64,000 nucleotides of DNA from Heterohyrax brucei (lineage: Eukaryota > Chordata > Mammalia > Hyracoidea > Procaviidae): assembly GCA_028571685.1 (NCBI GenBank), contig CM053140.1:144693701-144757700 (forward strand). The letters are read 5' to 3'. A program made the translations under genes and the position numbers. The notes under the pieces were generated by a model. The model searched no databases, was not told the origin of the DNA, and saw only the letters and a program-made list of their open reading frames with translations. Below are positions 20,967 to 32,165 of this stretch, piece after piece (the stretch's first letter is position 1; every line of letters starts with the position of its first letter).

Positions 20967-21124
20967 TTATCATTTAGGCATCCTATAATTTAAAAAAAAA
21001 AAAAATCCCTTTCTTTCCTGAATTCAGTCACCTCTGTTTTTAAATTTCTCCTTGCTTTTTCTTGGTTTCTGTTTCTAGGTTATTCCTTCCTTCCCCTATA
21101 ATCCACAAATGTTTGAGTATTATA

Positions 21125-21485
21125 AAATACAGGAGCAGTCATCAAGGCCACACTCATTTCTGATACCCATTACAAGTCTGGAGGTTTCCAATACCACCTC
21201 AAATTTAGTAATTCAGTAGAAGAACTCACTGAAAGCTGTTGTAATTACAGTTTATTACAACCAAAACATACGGATTGAAGTCAGCCAGGAGAAGAGACTC
21301 CTGGAGCAGACACCAGGAAGTTTCAAAGCACGGATCTTCCAGTTGTCCTCTCCAACTGGCCTGTCAGACAGTGCTGCTATTCCCAGCAACACTGTGTGAA
21401 AATATACCTGGAAAATTGCCAATCAGAGAAGCTCATTTGAGCCTTGGTGTCAGTTATTATTGGAGCTCAGTTACACAGCTCCATA
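21125..21485 (-). mobile_element. ERVL-type LTR, first part (outer)
   Basis: The plus strand reads AGAAGAACTCACTGAAAGC, ACAGTTTATTACAACC, CTGTCAGACAGTGCTGCTATTCCCAGCAACACTGTGTG and AATCAGAGAAGCTCATTTGAGCC. I recognise this as the reverse complement of an old mammalian LTR whose other half continues at 21848. Name not certain. Confidence 0.65.
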
Positions 21486-21847
21486 TGTTAGTTCCCTGTG
21501 GCCACGGGGACAAAGTACCATGAGCTGGGCAGCTTGAAACTTACTTCCTGGAGTTCTCTAGGAGAGAATCCTTCCTTGTCTCTTCCACCTTCTGGTAGCT
21601 GCAGGCATTCTTTGGTTTCTAGTAACATAATTCCTAGCTGTGTTTCTGTTGTCACAAGGATGCCTTACCCTTATATCTATGTCGTGTGTCTCTGCTTGCA
21701 AGGACACTAGTCATGTGGGATTAGGGTCTATCCTAATGAGCTCAACTCGATTTTATCTGCGAAGACCCAGTTTCTAAAAGGTCACATTCACAGCTAGTAG
21801 AACTCTAAATTCACCCTACTTTTTGGGGGGACACAATTCAATCCATG
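21486..21847 (-). mobile_element. second LTR nested in the first
   Basis: The plus strand starts ATGTTAGTTCCCTGTGGCC and ends GGGGGGACACAATTCAATCCATGA. It is the reverse complement of a MaLR-like LTR (landmarks GAATCCTTCCTTGTCTCTTCC, GGACACTAGTCATGTGGGATTAGGG, AAAGGTCACATTCACAG). Related pieces lie at 35352 (+) and 39140 (-). Confidence 0.75.
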
Positions 21848-22090
21848 ATTATTGGGTTGACTGCCTGTGTGACAAACCTCAATTTCTAGCCCTTCTGGAG
21901 ATGGAGCTGATCCCAAACCACAGTCCTCAGTCATTATTACACTATCTGGTGTGGCCTAAGTATTTTTAGCATAACTGGTGTATTCCACAGCCCCCAGGGG
22001 AACAAAGACTCTTACCCAAGGATTCAGAGATTATATTCCCAGGGGTTGAGGGCAGAAACCAAACCTATGGGCCACTTTACCTGCTTTATG
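21848..22090 (-). mobile_element. ERVL-type LTR, second part (outer)
   Basis: Resumes the outer LTR: TTGGGTTGACTGCCTG, TAGCATAACTGGTG, CAGGGGTTGAGGGCAG and ATGGGCCACTTTACCTGC. Confidence 0.65.
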
Positions 22091-22295
22091 AGTATATTTA
22101 ACTATGTCTAGAATTTTATGGTTTGTTTTGTTTTGCTTCATGATTATTTTTCTGGTGAATTTTCTCATTATTGCATATTGATTTCCTTCTCTTCCCCCCA
22201 TAATCCCATATGAATCCCTTATTTGTTTTCTGTTTCTATTTTCGTGATATTGCAGTGTTTTACAAGATTACACTTTTAATGATGTTCTCTTTTAT

Positions 22296-22450
22296 TAACC
22301 CCACTGCCTTCGAGTGTGTTCTGACTCATAGTGACCCTATAGGACAGAGTAGAACTACCCCATAGAGTTTCCAAGGAGTGCCTGGAGTACTTGAACTATT
22401 GACTTTTTGGTTAGTAAACGTAGCACTTAACTACCCACCATCAGGGTTTA
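22296..22450 (-). mobile_element. AfroSINE, short type
   Basis: ACCCCACTGCCTTCGAGTG (tail) to CACCATCAGGGTTTA (head). Confidence 0.9.
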
Positions 22451-22476
22451 GTATAACAAAATCCAGGGGAGTTACG

Positions 22477-22478
<2 letters not shown>

Positions 22479-22507
<29 letters not shown>

Positions 22508-22508
22508 A
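22479..22508. repeat. (TG)n microsatellite
   Basis: About fourteen TG units close to the preceding SINE head. Confidence 0.95.
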
Positions 22509-22509
22509 G

Positions 22510-23705
22510 TTTGTATACACACACATATGCCACATACAGTTTATTTTTTATTATACTCACGTACAGACACACAGGACCATAAAATTTCTCGTCATTATTG
22601 TGTCTTGCAACATCGGTTTTTTAAAATAACCTCTCCTTTCTGTTTGACTTCCTACCTTACCTCCAGGAAGTTCTGTGTTTCAAAGACTGCTTCCTCAGTG
22701 GCACAGATTTTAAGTTACTTTCCTGTAGATTGTGTTCTGATCCACCTAGACACTGAAAGTATTTTCGAGATTATGGCAGAGTTAGTTTTTCTGACTAATT
22801 TTGCATCAACCTTAGGACTCATTGTTGGCTTGCCTCTGCTCTTCCCACAGGTTTTCTCAGTCTCCCTTTGCTCGTCATAGAGCCTTTCAGTGGGATGTAG
22901 CTGGGATAAAAGCATAAGGGATCTCTCTTTATTTACAGGTATTTTGGAGTTTGGAACTCTCTGTTTTCAAGTTACAGTAAGGGTCTTCTGTATGTGTATG
23001 TTTTAAGCTCTCTTCTTGTTTGGGGGAGGGAGACACGGAGAGATAGGAACCTAGGACACCACCATTGTCTTAGGCTGCTGCACCAGTTTGTAAGCTGCTA
23101 ATTGAGTCTTGTTGTGGACAAATATCTAGAGTCTCTTATTCGTTCCTGACCAAACATCTGTCAATACATGATACCATTTCCTAAATCCTTGTATATGCCT
23201 AACTAGTGAATGACAGGTTGGCTTGTCTTACTCACCTTGGGCCAGAGACCTTTATTCTTGATGGACTCATCCAGTCATCTTCTCACTTAATAGGTTGTAG
23301 ATGAGAAGTCAATTTCAGTCCAACGTTTTTGTTATATATAAACTTTTCCCTTTTTTCTGTAAGCTCATAAGATTTGCTCTTTATTTTTGGAGTTTAGGAA
23401 TTTTACCAGGCTATGCCTACCTGTGTGTCTTTTCAGTGCTGCCTATGTACCTTTACATTCTGAACTCACAGGTGCTATTTCAGCTCAGAGTATTGTTGCA
23501 TTATTAATTATGGATTGCATGCCTCTTTCCATCTTTTTCTGCTAGAATAGTGCTCTTGTCATGTTAGATCCCTAGACCTGTCATCCACATTTCCTCATCC
23601 CTTAACATTGGTACCTCTTTCCATTTACTCTGTGCTTTTAGATATTTTCATACTCCTTGCTTTAGATTTTAGTAACCATCCAGTTTTTTGTTCCTCTGTG
23701 ATGTG
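22510..23705. other. unannotated; possible decayed LINE
   Basis: T-rich text such as GGAGTTTAGGAATTTTACCAGGC (23390) resembles reverse old L1, but I cannot assign it. A 134-codon open frame (22476-22880) begins inside the microsatellite and shows no protein-like pattern. Confidence 0.4.
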
Positions 23706-23708
23706 TTC

Positions 23709-23875
23709 TGGAAATCGTGATGGCATTGTAGTTAAGTGCTACGGCTGCTAACCAAAAGTTTGTCAGTTCAAATCCTCCAGTCACTCCTTGGAAATTCTAC
23801 AGGGCATTACTACTCTGTTTCTAGGGTTGTTGTGAGTTGAAATCAACTTGACAGCACTGGGTTTGGTTTGGTTTT
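23709..23875 (+). mobile_element. AfroSINE, short type, full length
   Basis: GGAAATCGTGATGGCATTG start, GTCAGTTCAAATCCTCC box B region and a GACAGCACTGGGTTTGGTTTGG tail. Confidence 0.92.
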
Positions 23876-24166
23876 TGATGATATATATTCTACTGAAATA
23901 AATTACAGGTTTGAAAGTTGTTTGAGGACTTGGGTTAAATCACTTCTTGTTTGTATATATTACTACTCTTTTTGTTCAACCTGCTGTAAGTGTCTATCTG
24001 GGGAGAGGGAGGGGCGTGCACTGTGACCTTTCCTCTGGCCACTTGGGTACGTATATCTGTTAGTTTATCTCATCAACTTAATGAGGCTCCATTATGATTG
24101 TTGAAGTAACTTAAGTAGAGGCAGTTCTTCAAACACTGAAGGCAGAGAGTTCTCTGGGGTGGTAGA

Positions 24167-24352
24167 GGAGCCCTGGTGATACAGCAACTAGGAGCTTGGC
24201 AGCTAACTCAAAGGTCAGCAGTTCTAACCCACCGGGCATTCCTTGGAAACCCACTGGGGCCGTTCTGCTCTGTCCTGTGGTATCATTATGAGTTGGAATC
24301 AACTTGATGGCAACAGATGTGGTTTGGTTTTGGTTTTAGTTTTGGTTTGGGG
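24167..24352 (+). mobile_element. AfroSINE, short type, full length
   Basis: GAGGAGCCCTGGTGATACAG to GATGTGGTTTGGTTTTGG. The tail is expanded with further TTTTGG units. Confidence 0.92.
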
Positions 24353-24767
24353 GTGGTAATATAGGATCAGACAAGTACAGAGTATATTTAAGTAATGTCT
24401 ATTACAGGGTTTCATACCTGGTCATTCTTGCCATTGTAAGTTCCTCTGTAGCTTTCCACTACATATTTCATAACCTGTATCTTCAGGATCACCCAAAGGC
24501 CAGCAGCAGTTATGGTTTAATCCCTAGATGCCTGAACTTCTCAAGTATACATGGCCTAAACCCCTGTCATTTGTTTTTACATGGATGAATTGTGTAGAAG
24601 TTCACGTCCCTAAGTTAGGGGGCATTGCTATATATATTTTAGAGTAATATGGGAAGAGGGAAGGAAAAAATCCTTTAAGGAGAATTTGTATGTATAAATT
24701 AATTTATAAGTATTAAATAATTTATAAGAAATTAAAAAATAAAAATAATTCAACACCAAACTACAAC

Positions 24768-24940
24768 TGAAAACTAAACCCTTTGCTGTCAAATGGATTC
24801 TGACTCATAGTGACCTATAGAACAGAGTAGCACTGCCTTATTGTGTTTTCAAGGAGTGGCGGCTGTATTCAAACAGCTGACCTTTTAGTTAGTAGCCATA
24901 CCTCACCATAGCTCTTAAACACTGTGTCCCTAGGGCTTTA
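24768..24940 (-). mobile_element. AfroSINE, short type
   Basis: AACTAAACCCTTTGCTGTC (tail) to GTGTCCCTAGGGCTTT (head). Confidence 0.88.
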
Positions 24941-25001
24941 GTTTAGTCTGAGTTGATTCACCTCCTTTAGCTAAACAAGTTTATCAAGAAAAAAGGGAGA
25001 G

Positions 25002-25206
25002 ACCCAAATCCATGGTGAGCAAGTGGATTCTGATTCATAGAGACCCTGTAGGAAGAGTAGAACTGCCGCATAGGCAGATTCCAAGGTTCCAAGGCTGTAA
25101 TCTTGACTGAAGCTGACTCCCGAATCTTTTGCACAGTGACTGGTGGATTCAATCCATAGACTTACTACTTAGCAGCCAGATGGTTAACCACTGGACCACC
25201 AGAGCT
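25002..25206 (-). mobile_element. AfroSINE, long type
   Basis: ACCCAAATCCATGGTGAGC (tail), the long middle (AAGGCTGTAATCTTGACTGAAGC) and the head CACTGGACCACCAGAGCTG. Confidence 0.9.
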
Positions 25207-25321
25207 GTTTAATATAGGCAAGTTCAATGTCCTGTTCTGTGGATGTTTGGCTATTGTGCCAGGGTCAGATTTCCCATTCAGATCACAGTGAGCAAACAAA
25301 AACTTTCTATCAAGAATGTTA

Positions 25322-25480
25322 GAAACTCTGGTGCCATAGTAATTAAGTGTTACAATTGTTAAGCAAAAGGTTGCAGCTTGAATCTACCAGGTGCTCCTTG
25401 GAAATTTCATGGAGCAGTTCTACGTTGCCCTATAGGGTTGCTATGATTCAGAATTGATTCAGTGGCAGTGGGTTTGGTTT
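25322..25480 (+). mobile_element. AfroSINE, short type
   Basis: GAAACTCTGGTGCCATAG to GGCAGTGGGTTTGGTTTT. Confidence 0.92.
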
Positions 25481-25489
25481 TATGGAAAA

Positions 25490-26040
25490 TCAAAGATACA
25501 GTAAGGTAACAGCAGAATAGCCGTCAAGCAGTGGAAGGTGTAGGTTACCATGTCTCTTTTCTGACCTTCTAAGATGCATGACAAAAGTCCCAGATAGCTG
25601 AAACTGCCACAGAACTTCACTGAGTCTGAGAAACCATACCCATCAGTTTGTCAGCTAAAGGATGTAGCTGTTAATTGCGTATTGCTTAATGCTTATTTCT
25701 TAATTGCATGTGATTTATGTGTAATACAGTACTTAAACATTCCACATAGCATGATGAATGTGAAGCTTCATCAGTGGACCCCTGTGGCATGTGTTACTTG
25801 TTTATAACTTGGGGAGACTGCAGTCTGTGTCAGCACTTAAACATTCCCTCTCAAGGAGCACTCACTAGAATGATTTCTCTCCAGATTTTGAATTCCCAAG
25901 TGATTTCTGAGTTAGGAATAAATTAGACCAAAGAAACTTCAATGCAAAATTCATTTTTATTCTAAAATAAATGGTGGTTACTTCAGTAATTTATTTTTCT
26001 GTCCAGATGTTAAAATGACATCCACAAGTTTAATAGTGTT
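25490..26040. other. unannotated sequence
   Basis: No repeat, gene or RNA recognised. Confidence 0.4.
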
Positions 26041-26049
26041 ATCTATGGT

Positions 26050-26211
26050 TTGCTTTTTTTTTAAAATAGCAGCTTGAGATATAATTCATAGGCCATATAA
26101 TTTACTCACTTAAAGTATGCAATTAAGTGGTTTTTAGTGTATTCACATGTATGTTTAACCATAACTGTTTTAGAACACTTTTATCCCTTCAAAGAGAAAC
26201 CTCATACTGTG
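26050..26211 (-). mobile_element. old L1 3' end
   Basis: AGCTTGAGATATAATTCATAGGCC and AAAGTATGCAATTAAGTGG match the reverse complement of an ancient L1 3' end. A long minus-strand L1 follows. Confidence 0.75.
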
Positions 26212-26476
26212 TTCCTTTGAAAACTCATCTATGAGACCAAATGGTCAACAATTACTCTAAATCAAAGACAAGAAGATGAAGGGCCTGAGGAGGGAGTCTT
26301 TGTTATTAGAAATAGAACAGCTAGAACAGAAATAATAAGAGTGCTGACACAATGTGATGAATGTAACCAGTGCCACCGAACAAGATATATAGAAATCATT
26401 GAATGGGAGCCTATTTTGCTATGTACACTTCCACCACAAATGCAGCAAAATATTATTAAAAAAAAAAAAAAAAAAA
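26212..26476 (+). mobile_element. young-type L1 3' end, type B, with poly(A)
   Basis: Plus-oriented. TATGAGACCAAATGGTCAAC, GCTGACACAATGTGATGAATG and AACCAGTGCCACCGAACAAG lead to A18 at 26457-26476. It is the complement of the type-B 3'UTR at 31842 and 59130. A 5'-truncated insertion of about 265 bp into the old L1. AGAGAAACCTCATACTG and AGAGATAAATCCCATGC may be diverged duplications. Confidence 0.75.
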
Positions 26477-26479
26477 GAA

Positions 26480-26965
26480 GACGGAGAGATAAATCCCATG
26501 CCTTTTAGCTGTCAACTTTCTTACTCCCAGTACTCTAGGACTTCAGCAACAATTAATCTGTTTTCTGTCTGGATTTACCTATTCTGGACTTTTCATATAA
26601 TGAAATCTGACGTATCTGGTCTTTTGTTACTTGCTTCTTTATGTAGAATAATGTTTTCAAGTTCATCCATGTTAAAGCATGAATCAGTACTTCATTCTTT
26701 TAAACAGCTGAATAGCATGCCGTTGTATAGGTACGCCGTGTTTTGTTTATTCATTCATTAGTTGATAGACATCTGAGTTGTATCCACTCTGGCTATTATT
26801 AACAATACTGCTATAAAAGTCCATGTATAAGTTTTTGTGTGGACTTTTTCATTTTTCCTTGGAATGTACCTGGCATGGAACTGCTGGATCATATCATAGC
26901 TCTATGTTGAATTATGTGAAGAACTACCTGTTTTTCCAGATGGCTCTGCCGTTTTACAGTCTAGC
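26480..26965 (-). mobile_element. old L1 fragment
   Basis: GTTTTCAAGTTCATCCATGTTAAAGC and GGAACTGCTGGATCATATC are reverse old-L1 landmarks. Confidence 0.8.
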
Positions 26966-26966
26966 A

Positions 26967-27532
26967 GTATACGAGGACTGCCAGTTAAATTTGTCAGCTC
27001 GTCCTAGAAAAAGTACTGCATACCTCATTGCTGAATATCACTATGGTTACCTTTGAAGTACTCCCCTTGGAAACCTGTGCACTGATGCCAGTGTCTAGTC
27101 CACCCTTCAAAGCAATTTTGGAACTTTTTTTCTGGAATGACCATCAGAACTGTCATCATATTACCTTTGATGTCCTGAAAGTCATCAAATGTTTTCCTTT
27201 CAGTATTTCCTTTGTCCTTAGGTAAAGAAAATGTCATTGGGGTCAGATTTGGTGAGTAGAGAAGGTATTCCAGTACAGTTATTTGATTACTGGCTAAAAA
27301 CTCCCTTACAAACAACTATACAATTAAGTTCATAAACTTGCCACCATGTCAATGTGTGCAATGGCCATTCCAGAAATACTTCCGAAATTGCTTTGAAGGG
27401 TGGAGTAGGTGCTGGTGTTGGTGCATAGCTTCCCAGAGGGAGTACTTCAAAGGTACTGTAGTGATATTCAGCAGTGAGGTATGTAGCACTTAGAATAATT
27501 AAGTTTGCAGACTTAATTGTTGGACCTCGTGT
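26967..27532 (-). mobile_element. foldback mariner-derived element, copy 2
   Basis: Same structure as 5690-6192 but inverted. Arms (about 26990-27150 and about 27350-27490) are imperfect reverse complements. The transposase C-terminus is on the minus strand, open at 27025-27315 (96 codons) with VREFLASNQITVLEYL and later IPEKKFQNCFEGW. The outer ends near 26970 (TACGAGGACTGCCAGTTAAATT) and 27510 (AATTGTTGGACCTCGTG) form the terminal inverted repeats. Confidence 0.85.
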
Positions 27533-29076
27533 GAGGATTCCGGTATTTCCATATCTTCACCAACATTTTAAGAATATGGGAAATCTTTGAATTGTATCCA
27601 TTCTACTGGTGCGAAATGGTGTCTCGTTTTTCTCTGATTTGTGTTTTCCAGATAACCAAAAATATCAAGCAAGCATCTTTTCGTGTTATTTTTTTGTCTA
27701 TTTGTGTATCTTCTTTGGAGGAATATCTACTCAGATGCTTTGCCCTTTTTTTTTAAATTATTTGTCTTTTTATTATTGAGTTGTGATATAAAACCAGTAT
27801 CAAATATATGATTTGCCAATATTTTCTGAACACATTTTCACATACTTTATTTTCACTTTATTCTTGACAATGTCCTTTGAAGCATGAAAGTTTTTAATAT
27901 TGGTGAAACCTAGTTGATTCGACGGCACTTGGCTTGGCTAGTTGATCTATTTTTGTTGTTGCTTGTGTTTTTGGTGTCAAATCTGAGAAACCATTACCAA
28001 ATCCAAGTCCATGCATTTTTTTCTTCTAAGAGTTTAACTCACAGATTTAAGATTGCTGATCCACTTTGGGTAAAGTTTTGCACATGGTATATGGTAAGGG
28101 TTCAGATTCATTGCATGTGGATATACAGTTGTTCTAGCACCATTTGTTGAAAAGACTTCTTTCCTCTTTAAATGATGTTGAAACCTTTGTTAAAAATCAG
28201 CTAGTGATAGGAACAGATTTGTTTTTGTGTTCTCAGTTCTGTTTCTTTCATCTGTATGTCTGTCCTTGCACTAGTACATAATCTTTTGATTACTTTTGCT
28301 TTGTAGTAAGTTTTGAAAACAAAATGTTAGACTTCCAGCTTTGTTCTTCTTTTTAAAGATTCTTTTGTTTTTCCTGCATTCCTGTCAATCTCCTATGAAT
28401 TTTAGGATCAATTTCTCAAACTTGATAAAGAAGCCAGATGGCGTTATAAGGATTGTGTTGAATCTGTAGATTAATTTGGGAAATATTGTCGTCTTAACAA
28501 TGTTAAATCTTCCAATCCATCACCATGGAATATATTTCCATTTATTTAGATCTTGTCAGTTTGAACAATATTTTCTAGATATTTCATAGTTTCTGGTGCT
28601 ACTGTAAATGGCATTTTTAAAATTTTATTTTCAGAATATTATTGTGAGTATATAGAAATGTAATTGCTTTTTATGTATGGATCTTGTATACTGGAACCTC
28701 ACTGAACTTGTTTGTTGGTTCTACTAGGATTTTTATTAGATTCTCTTATGCAATGGTTTTCTGAATACAAGAACATGGGCTTTGCAAAGCATTGATATTA
28801 CTTCTTCCTTTTCCATCTGAATGCCCTTCTTTCCTTTTTCTTTCATTTCTTGGTTACAACTGCTTGTACAATTTTGAATAAAAGAGGTAGTTTTCATCCT
28901 TATTCTTCATTCTTAGGGAGAAAACATCCAGTTTTTCCCCATTAAGTAAGTAGCTGTGGATTTTTCATGGATACCTTTCATATGTTTGTAGGAGCTTGCT
29001 TCTATTCGTAGTTTTTCGAGTGTTTGTATAATGGAAGAGTGTTGGATTTCACCCAATGCTTTATCTGCATCTATGG
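27533..29076 (-). mobile_element. old L1 fragment, ORF2 region
   Basis: Continuous reverse L1: ATCTTCTTTGGAGGAATATC (27708), ATATGATTTGCCAATATTTTCTG (27807), TTGTTCTAGCACCATTTGTTG (28130), GTAGATTAATTTGGGAAATATTG (28466) and TTTATCTGCATCTAT (29061). All frames are broken. Confidence 0.88.
27910..27946 (+). mobile_element. 19-bp SINE-tail insertion with 9-bp target duplication
   Basis: CTAGTTGAT at 27910-27918 and 27938-27946 flanks TCGACGGCACTTGGCTTGG. Removing the insert and one repeat restores the expected old-L1 text (TAGTTGATCTATTTTTGTTG). The two CpGs are intact, which suggests a recent event. Confidence 0.8.
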
Positions 29077-29244
29077 AAACATGGTGGCATAGTAGTTAAG
29101 TTCTATACCTACTAACCAAAAGATAGGCTGTTTGAATCTGCCAAATGCTCCTTGGAAACTCTATGAAGCAGTTCTGTTCTTTCCTATGGGATTGCTATGA
29201 GTTGAAATTGACTCAACAGCAAAGGGGTTGGTTTGGTTTGGCTG
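29077..29244 (+). mobile_element. AfroSINE, short type, in old L1
   Basis: GGAAACATGGTGGCATAG to GGTTGGTTTGGTTTGG. It splits the L1 landmark CATCTAT...GTTGAAATGATCATGTG. Confidence 0.92.
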
Positions 29245-30867
29245 TTGAAATGATCATGTGCTTTCTGGTTTTTATTCTATTAACATGGTATGTTACCTAA
29301 TTGATAATTTCATGTTAAACCAATCTTGCATTTATGGAATAAATCCTGCTTAATAATGATGCAGAGTTATTTTTCTGTGTTGCTGGGTTCAGTTTGCTAG
29401 TATTTTATTGTTTTTGAATTGATATTCATAAGAAATGTTGTCACATAGTTTTCTTGTCATGCTTTTTTTTTTTTAAGTCTTTGTCTGATACTCTGGTATC
29501 AAGAAAGTCCTGGCCTCATAGAGTGATTTGGGAAGTGTTCCCGCTGCTGCTTTCTTTAGAAGAGTGTATGGAAAATTTGTATTAGTTCTTCTTTATCTGT
29601 TGAGTAAAATTGACCAGTGAAACCATGGGTGTTAGATGATTCTTTTGCAAGTAAATTTTTTTTTTATCACTACTTCAGTCTCTTGTTACAGGTCTATCCA
29701 GGTTATCTATTTCTTCTTGAGTCAGTTTTGTTTCTTCCCAAATCAGTTTTAGGAGCTTGTATCCTTTAATATTTCCTATAAAGTCCATTAATGCATTAAT
29801 CCTATTAGTTTTTGTTCATCTGGGAATATATTTTGCTTTCAATTTTGAATGACAGCTTTTCTGGCTGTAAGTTTCTTGATGGATAGTTTTTCTTTGAGGA
29901 CTTAAATATGCTACCCTGCTGTATTCTGGCTTCTTTTATTTCTAATGAGAATATTATTGGGAGTCTCTTACATGTTATGAGACTTGCTTCTTTTTATACT
30001 TTCAACCTGCCCCTTTCTCTTTGGCTTTCAGCATTTTTACTATGATTTTTTTTTTTTAATCCTCCTTGGAATTTGTTGAGCTTCCTGGATGTGTTGACTA
30101 ACATTTTTCAGTAAATTTGGGAAATTTTCAGCCTTTATTTCTTCAAATATATTTTTACTACTTTCTTGCCTCCTCCTGCGATACCCATTATGTGTATGTT
30201 GGTACACTTAATAGTGTCCCACATTTCTCAGAGGTTGTGTTTATTTTTCTTAATTATTTTTATTGGTGTTCTTTCAGATTCCATAATTTTTATCTGTGTA
30301 CTCATTCTTCTGTCGGTTAAAACCCATTATTGAGCTCCTCTGCTGAACTGTTGTTATGGTTATTTTACTGTTTAAATCTTTAGTGATATTCTGTGTTTGA
30401 TGCACTGCTGTCATCATACCTTCCTTTATTTCTTTAATCCTGGTTTCCTTCTTTGAACGTATTTAAAATGAATAAAGTCTTTTTAAATCTAATGTCTTTA
30501 CTCTCACAAGTAGGTTTTTTTTGTTTGTTTGTTTCTATCAGGTTTTCCCAGTATGTGAGTAATGTTTTCCTGTTTCTTTGCTTATCTCATATACATATAT
30601 ATTTGCTGGAAACTGAACATTTTATATAATATCATATAACAGCTCTGGGTACTGATCCACTCCTCCAAGGTTTGTTATTACGATTTGCTTGTTTACTTGT
30701 TTTATGACCAGCTGAATTACTTTAAGAAAGACGGTTAACAGTGATTTGGTGTGAACTCTGATTCTCTTGTAAGAGGGTACAGACTTCTGTACCTACAGTG
30801 CTCCTGGAGTGACTGGTTTTGGCAGTGCTTTCTTTTTGCCTTTTGCTTTCTACACTCAGTGGTTAAA
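29245..30867 (-). mobile_element. old L1 fragment, upstream part
   Basis: TTATTCTATTAACATGGTATG, CCTGGCCTCATAGAGTGATTTGGG and AACTTGTTTG-type L1 landmarks are followed by CTTGGAATTTGTTGAGCTTCCTGG and GTCCCACATTTCTCAGAG (30217). The latter is consistent with an ORF1-side segment. Its 5' limit is unclear. Confidence 0.75.
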
Positions 30868-31014
30868 TGTTGCCATTGAGTTGATTCCAACCCCTAATGA
30901 CCCTGTAGGACAGTAGAACCTCTCTATTGGGTTTCCCAGAGCAGCTGGTAGATTAGAACTGCTGATCTTTTGGTTAACAGCTGTAACTCTTATTCACTGG
31001 GCTACCAGGGCCCC
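30868..31014 (-). mobile_element. AfroSINE, short type
   Basis: AAATGTTGCCATTGAGTTG (tail) to GGGCTACCAGGGCCCC (head). Confidence 0.9.
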
Positions 31015-31840
31015 AATTGCAGGTTTATTACACTTGCTTTCAACAATACCTGGCTTGTAAATTGCTCTACAGATTAAACCAACCAAATATAGGCTCCACT
31101 TAAGGGACAGTTACTAAGTGCTTGAGATTTGTTCTGGCCACAGGGGACTCCTCCCAGGTGTCTTCATGTTTTCTTTGGAAAACTTTGCAAGCCTACTGTT
31201 TGGATCATATCTCCAATTCATCTTCATTCGTCTTCCAGTTGCCTCACATGGTAGTATTGAACTTCTGTACTGTCTATTGTAGATAAAGACAGGTCTTTGG
31301 GGAGAGATTCAGGTCTCTCAGTTCTATGGGTTGCTGCTTTGAATCATGGCAACATCTGAGTCATGGTTCTGGTACTGACTTTGGGACAGTGGCGTTCTTC
31401 TCTCTGTGTGACACTTCCACTTTAGGAGCTGAAAACACCATGGATGGTGCAGACAGGAGGCCTAGATCTCCTTGGCTTACCTTTCTTGTCATGGAATCCC
31501 TACTCCATGATCTGGTACAAGGGCAGTCAGTGCCCACTATTCACAATGGAATCACATGCAAAGTAGAGCCTCATCCCATGAGTAGGAGCTGGGCAGAAGG
31601 GAGAATTTACATTCTGGCCACCCTTGACCAGCAAGTGGTAGCTGGGAGCAGGATAAGAAGGCACTGTACCTTTCAGGAAGATAGTCCTTTCCTGAGAGCT
31701 GGGGATCAAGGGAGCGCAGTGTTCTCGGCTGTACTAGTCTGGAGTGGAATTTCTAATTTGCTGACATGGGAAGCGGTGAGGGAAGGGAGGGCATGGGCTT
31801 TGATTCAAATACCGCAGACATAGTTCCTACCAGTTACTTA
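31015..31840. other. probably the 5' part of the old L1; holds the longest open frame
   Basis: Contains a 165-codon plus-strand frame (31326-31823), antisense to the surrounding L1. It has no recognisable domain, signal peptide or membrane segment, and no promoter or splice context. I do not call it a gene. Confidence 0.4.
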
Positions 31841-31841
31841 T

Positions 31842-32165
31842 TTTTTTCTGTCTTAAGAAATTGTATTTTAGGTGAGAGCTTACAGAACAAATTTGTTTCC
31901 CAATCAACATGTTAATTATAACTTATTATGCAACAGAAGGTATAATATGTTGTTCCATGACATTGGTTGCAATACCCATACTGTGTCAATGCTCTCCCCA
32001 TTTCTGCCCTGTGTTCTGTGTTTCCTTTCATCTGGTTTTCTGACCACTTCTTTCTTTCTTACCTACTTTTAGATAAAGGTTGGCCTTTTGGTCTGGTATG
32101 AATTGTTCTACAGGACATATTCTTTCATGGTGTTATTGTTTATTTCAGAGGCCTGCTGTTGCTTG
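31842..32165 (-). mobile_element. young-type L1 3'UTR, type B, terminal part
   Basis: TTGTATTTTAGGTGAGAGCTTACAGAACAAA is the reversed 3' end. GACATTGGTTGCAATACCC and GCAATGCTCTCCCC-like blocks match 59150-59270 and the complement of 26350-26450. Confidence 0.82.

Noticed and set aside
22476..22880. 134-codon open frame starting in a (TG)n repeat
   Set aside because: It starts with VCVCVCV encoded by the microsatellite and continues without protein-like pattern.
31326..31823. 165-codon open frame, the longest in the window
   Set aside because: It is antisense to old LINE sequence, has no recognisable domain or repeat, and no promoter, splice or conservation evidence. One frame of this size is expected by chance in 64 kb read in six frames.
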